Origin: Helicobacter sp. 13S00477-4
Lineage (GTDB): Bacteria > Campylobacterota > Campylobacteria > Campylobacterales > Helicobacteraceae
DNA length: 64,000 nucleotides
Direction: 5' to 3'
NCBI RefSeq assembly: GCF_002272785.1
Contig: NZ_MLAS01000004.1
Coordinates: 58,726-122,725, forward strand
Shown here: positions 61,818 through 64,000 of the stretch, piece by piece
Layout of the letters: each line of letters begins with the position of its first letter
Numbering within the stretch: position 1 is the first letter of the stretch
The notes under the pieces: model-generated
The model's database searches: none
The model's input: only the letters and a program-made list of their open reading frames with translations
Told to the model about the DNA's origin: nothing
Made by a program: the position numbers and the translations under genes

Positions 61818-62936
61818 ATGATTATAGGTATACCAAAAGAAACAATGAATCACGAACATAGAGTAGGGCTTGTACCTTCTGATGTAGAGAGATTGAAAAA
61901 ATCCAATCCAAAGCACCAAATTTTGGTGCAAGCAGGGCTGGGGGAAATCATTGGTTTTACAGATGTAATGTATAAGGCAGCAGGTGCCGAAGTAGTGCCT
62001 GAGGCAAAGACAGTTTGGGAAAAGGCTGAACTTTTGGTCAAATGCAAGGAACCTCTAGAGCCTGAATATAAGTATTTGCGTAAAGATATGATTTTATATA
62101 GTTTTTTAGATTTAGCGTATTCTAAAGAATTAGCACAAGCTTTGATAGATTCTAAAGTAACTTCTATTTGTGGTGAAACGATACCTGGTCCAAAGAATAA
62201 TTATCCCGTTTTACTCCCTATGAGCGAAGTAGCTGGTAAACTTGCTGCTCAATTGGTAGCTGAATATTTTTGCACCAATCGAGGCGGGATGGGGATTTTG
62301 ATAGGTGGGTGTGCAGGTGTGCCTCCTGCTAGGGTTGTTGTTGTTGGTGGCGGTGTGGTTGGCATGAATGCAGCCAAAACTCTTGTAGGGATGGGTGCTG
62401 ATGTATGGGTCTTGGATATAGATGTACATAAAGTGGCTACCCATCCTTTAGTGGTTGATAACAAGGTTAAATTACTTTATGCGACTGAAGAAGGTATACA
62501 AATAGCATTAAAAGGTGCAGATGCTATTGTTGGTGCAGTGTTAGTTACGGCTACACAAACTCCTAAGGTTATCAAACATGAGCATTTGAAGTTGATGAAT
62601 CCAGGTGGTGTCATTATTGATGTGGCTTGTGATCTAGGTGGGTGTATTGAAACAATCCATCAGACGACTCATGATGATCCTACTTATTTTGTCGATGGTA
62701 TTTTGCATTATGGTGTGCCTAATATGCCTGGTGTCGTAGCAAAAACCTCTAGCATCTGCTATTCAAATGAATCAATGCCTTATGTTTTGAGTATTGCCAA
62801 TGAAGGCTGGAGAGAAATGCTCAAAATGCCCGGAGCTTTAATGGGCTTGAATGCCTATGATGGCAAAATTGGTCTTAAAACTGTTGCAGATGCATTTGGA
62901 ATGCCCTACATTGATGCTAAAACATTGATTAATTAA
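61818..62936 (+). CDS. ald: Alanine dehydrogenase
   Basis: NAD enzyme converting L-alanine to pyruvate and ammonia. MIIGIPKETMNHEHRVGLVPSDV carries the substrate Arg, the Lys/His set follows in LVKCKEP and the NAD fold is VVVVGGGVVGMNAAKTLVGMGADVWVLDID. C-terminal blocks VIIDVACDLGGCIETIHQTTHDDPTY and GVPNMPGVVAKTSS are family-typical. 372 residues. ATG follows TAAGGAGTTTTT. Completes an alanine-use route with the AGCS symporter. Confidence 0.96.
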   Translation: MIIGIPKETMNHEHRVGLVPSDVERLKKSNPKHQILVQAGLGEIIGFTDVMYKAAGAEVVPEAKTVWEKAELLVKCKEPLEPEYKYLRKDMILYSFLDLAYSKELAQALIDSKVTSICGETIPGPKNNYPVLLPMSEVAGKLAAQLVAEYFCTNRGGMGILIGGCAGVPPARVVVVGGGVVGMNAAKTLVGMGADVWVLDIDVHKVATHPLVVDNKVKLLYATEEGIQIALKGADAIVGAVLVTATQTPKVIKHEHLKLMNPGGVIIDVACDLGGCIETIHQTTHDDPTYFVDGILHYGVPNMPGVVAKTSSICYSNESMPYVLSIANEGWREMLKMPGALMGLNAYDGKIGLKTVADAFGMPYIDAKTLIN

Positions 62937-62966
62937 AAATAAATTATAAAATATAGATTCAAATTG

Positions 62967-62972
62967 TATACT
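62967..62972 (+). promoter_or_regulatory. Putative nuclease promoter
   Basis: TATACT preceded by TTG, 24 bp before the nuclease start codon and after the ald stop. Confidence 0.4.
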
Positions 62973-62996
62973 TCAAAATCCTTTTGAGGAGTTTTG

Positions 62997-63683
62997 ATGT
63001 GTATTAGAATTATTTTGGCCTTTTTTATCTTTTTTGCTCAGTTTAGTTTTTCTATAAGTGATGAAGATGATGTTTATACCCCCTATAAACTTTATGCTGA
63101 TTTTGGCAAGTATTTCACGAAGCAAAATTGTTCGATAATTCTGGATAGATTTTATTATGTGAATTGTTATGATTATGGGCTAAAGGGTAGCAAGGCAGTC
63201 GCCTATGAACTTAAAGGGGATATATTAAAAATGGGTCCAGCAGCAAAGCGACCCCCTTTTAAATCAGATATGCAAATCCCTCTCCAGTATCGTACAACTA
63301 CAAGAGATTATACTAACAGCGGTTATGATAGGGGACATATCCTTTCAAATCAATCTATGAATGCGACCATTCAAGCCCAAGCCTCGACATTTTTGATGAG
63401 TAATATCACCCCACAAAATCCTCAAATCAATCGTGGGATTTGGAAAAAAGCAGAAGATAGGGAGAGGGCTTTGGCAAAAGAGGAAGGAGATGAACAGGTT
63501 TTGAACCTTATTATTTATCCTCCTCATCCACATTATATAAAAAACCAAATAGCAGTCCCGCAATCTTATGTAAAAATCATTGAAACATCAAAAACAAAAG
63601 AATGTTATGAAATCCCTAATCAAGACGTCAAAGATAAAGTATTGAAAGACTATATTGTGGATTGTGATGCTTTTGTCAAATGA
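62997..63683 (+). CDS. Secreted DNA/RNA non-specific endonuclease
   Basis: About 228 residues. The signal peptide (MCIRIILAFFIFFAQFSFS) exports it. The active-site block YTNSGYDRGHILSNQSMN contains the DRGH motif of the betabeta-alpha-metal (NucA/Serratia) family, with the general-base His at about 114; MSNITPQNPQINRGIWKKAEDRERALAKEEGDE provides the metal-binding Asn and following Glu. ATG 62997 has AGGAG five bases upstream; an in-frame TTG just before is not needed. It could digest extracellular nucleic acid for nutrients, or act on incoming DNA. The stop lies inside the next ORF. Confidence 0.88.
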   Translation: MCIRIILAFFIFFAQFSFSISDEDDVYTPYKLYADFGKYFTKQNCSIILDRFYYVNCYDYGLKGSKAVAYELKGDILKMGPAAKRPPFKSDMQIPLQYRTTTRDYTNSGYDRGHILSNQSMNATIQAQASTFLMSNITPQNPQINRGIWKKAEDRERALAKEEGDEQVLNLIIYPPHPHYIKNQIAVPQSYVKIIETSKTKECYEIPNQDVKDKVLKDYIVDCDAFVK

Positions 63684-64000
63684 AGTTTTAGATAAAATGT
63701 TTCAGTATTATGAATACAAGCAAAATAAAGAAGTATTAAAAATTCTAAATAAACAAATTAAATTCCCATCTCTTTTAGTAGGTGATAATAAAAAAACTCT
63801 TGATAAAATAGACGATAAGCAAATCCAGCTTATTTTTACTTCCCCTCCTTATTATAATGCTAGAACTTATTCGGATTATAAAAATACCTCAATAAACTCA
63901 AAAGAATGTGAGCAAGAAGCACAAATAAAAAAACCTGAAAATATTCTTGAAGGATACAAAGAAGGTAAAGCTATAGATTTATCCCTTACAGAGGAAGAAA
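63667..64000 (+). CDS. DNA methyltransferase, 5' part (runs off the window)
   Basis: Open frame from ATG 63667 to the right edge, 111 codons visible. LVGDNKKTLDKIDDKQIQLIFTSPPYYNARTYSDYKN contains motif IV (TSPPY) of amino-methyltransferases that make N6-methyladenine or N4-methylcytosine. Motif IV near the N-terminus suggests the beta-type order, with the SAM motif later. It overlaps the nuclease end by 17 bp, so it is translated with it. Recognition site and partner endonuclease cannot be judged. If it methylated adenine in GATC it would conflict with the DpnI homologue. Confidence 0.78.
   Translation, partial: MLLSNEVLDKMFQYYEYKQNKEVLKILNKQIKFPSLLVGDNKKTLDKIDDKQIQLIFTSPPYYNARTYSDYKNTSINSKECEQEAQIKKPENILEGYKEGKAIDLSLTEEE

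Noticed and set aside
1..64000. CRISPR arrays, insertion sequences, prophage or conjugative elements
   Set aside because: I found no regularly spaced repeats, transposase, integrase or phage structural genes on either strand.

Overview
The window looks like chromosome of a non-pylori Helicobacter (Campylobacterota). It is AT-rich and tightly packed. Several gene strings match the order I remember from H. pylori: metG / MurF-like hypothetical / cmoB / hotdog protein / cholesterol alpha-glucosyltransferase; class V aminotransferase / phosphoribosyltransferase / rimO; ccoNOQP with trailing small membrane proteins; valS / fliW / murG. HugZ heme oxygenase, periplasmic alpha-carbonic anhydrase, ThyX and a PutA of about 1170 residues fit the same genus. 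I see no rRNA, tRNA, CRISPR array or insertion sequence.

Layout. 1-2.1 kb: end of a copper-type P-ATPase, then hugZ behind a Fur-like box. 2.1-8.1 kb: a transporter, CoA-binding protein, threonine deaminase, a membrane protein, a pseudopilin and a glycosyltransferase. 8.1-13.6 kb: metG to cholesterol glucosyltransferase, closed by a perfect 22-bp inverted repeat. 13.7-15.3 kb: a methyltransferase carrying a G10 tract, so probably phase-variable. 15.3-20.1 kb: carbonic anhydrase, aminotransferase, gpt-like gene, rimO, tilS. 20.2-25.1 kb: cbb3 oxidase operon, including a 35-residue membrane ORF. 25.0-27.1 kb: three pilin-like proteins and a PilT-like ATPase, followed directly by a DpnI-family nuclease at 27.1-27.9 kb. 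27.9-33.3 kb: polA, thyX, ffh, perR. 33.4-40.0 kb: a seven-gene minus-strand type II secretion / type IV pilus-like cluster in the order of MSHA and Campylobacter cts loci. 40.1-44.3 kb: valS, fliW, murG. 44.3-47.7 kb: McrBC behind a promoter whose spacer contains an (AT)7 repeat. 48.1-62.9 kb: amino-acid and peptide catabolism (two transporters, putA, permease, amidase, alanine symporter, two identical Tat-signal amidohydrolases, alanine dehydrogenase). 63-64 kb: a secreted nuclease and the start of a DNA methyltransferase.

Together the genes suggest a microaerophile that respires through cbb3 oxidase and feeds on amino acids. It appears to carry a DNA-uptake type pilus machine that H. pylori lacks, plus two modification-dependent restriction systems with different targets: DpnI-type for adenine-methylated GATC and McrBC for modified cytosine. 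The pairing of the DpnI homologue with the pilus retraction ATPase, the repeat-tunable mcrBC promoter, the phase-variable methyltransferase and the perfectly duplicated amidohydrolase are the points most worth following up. All functions are inferred by reading the sequence; no database search was run.
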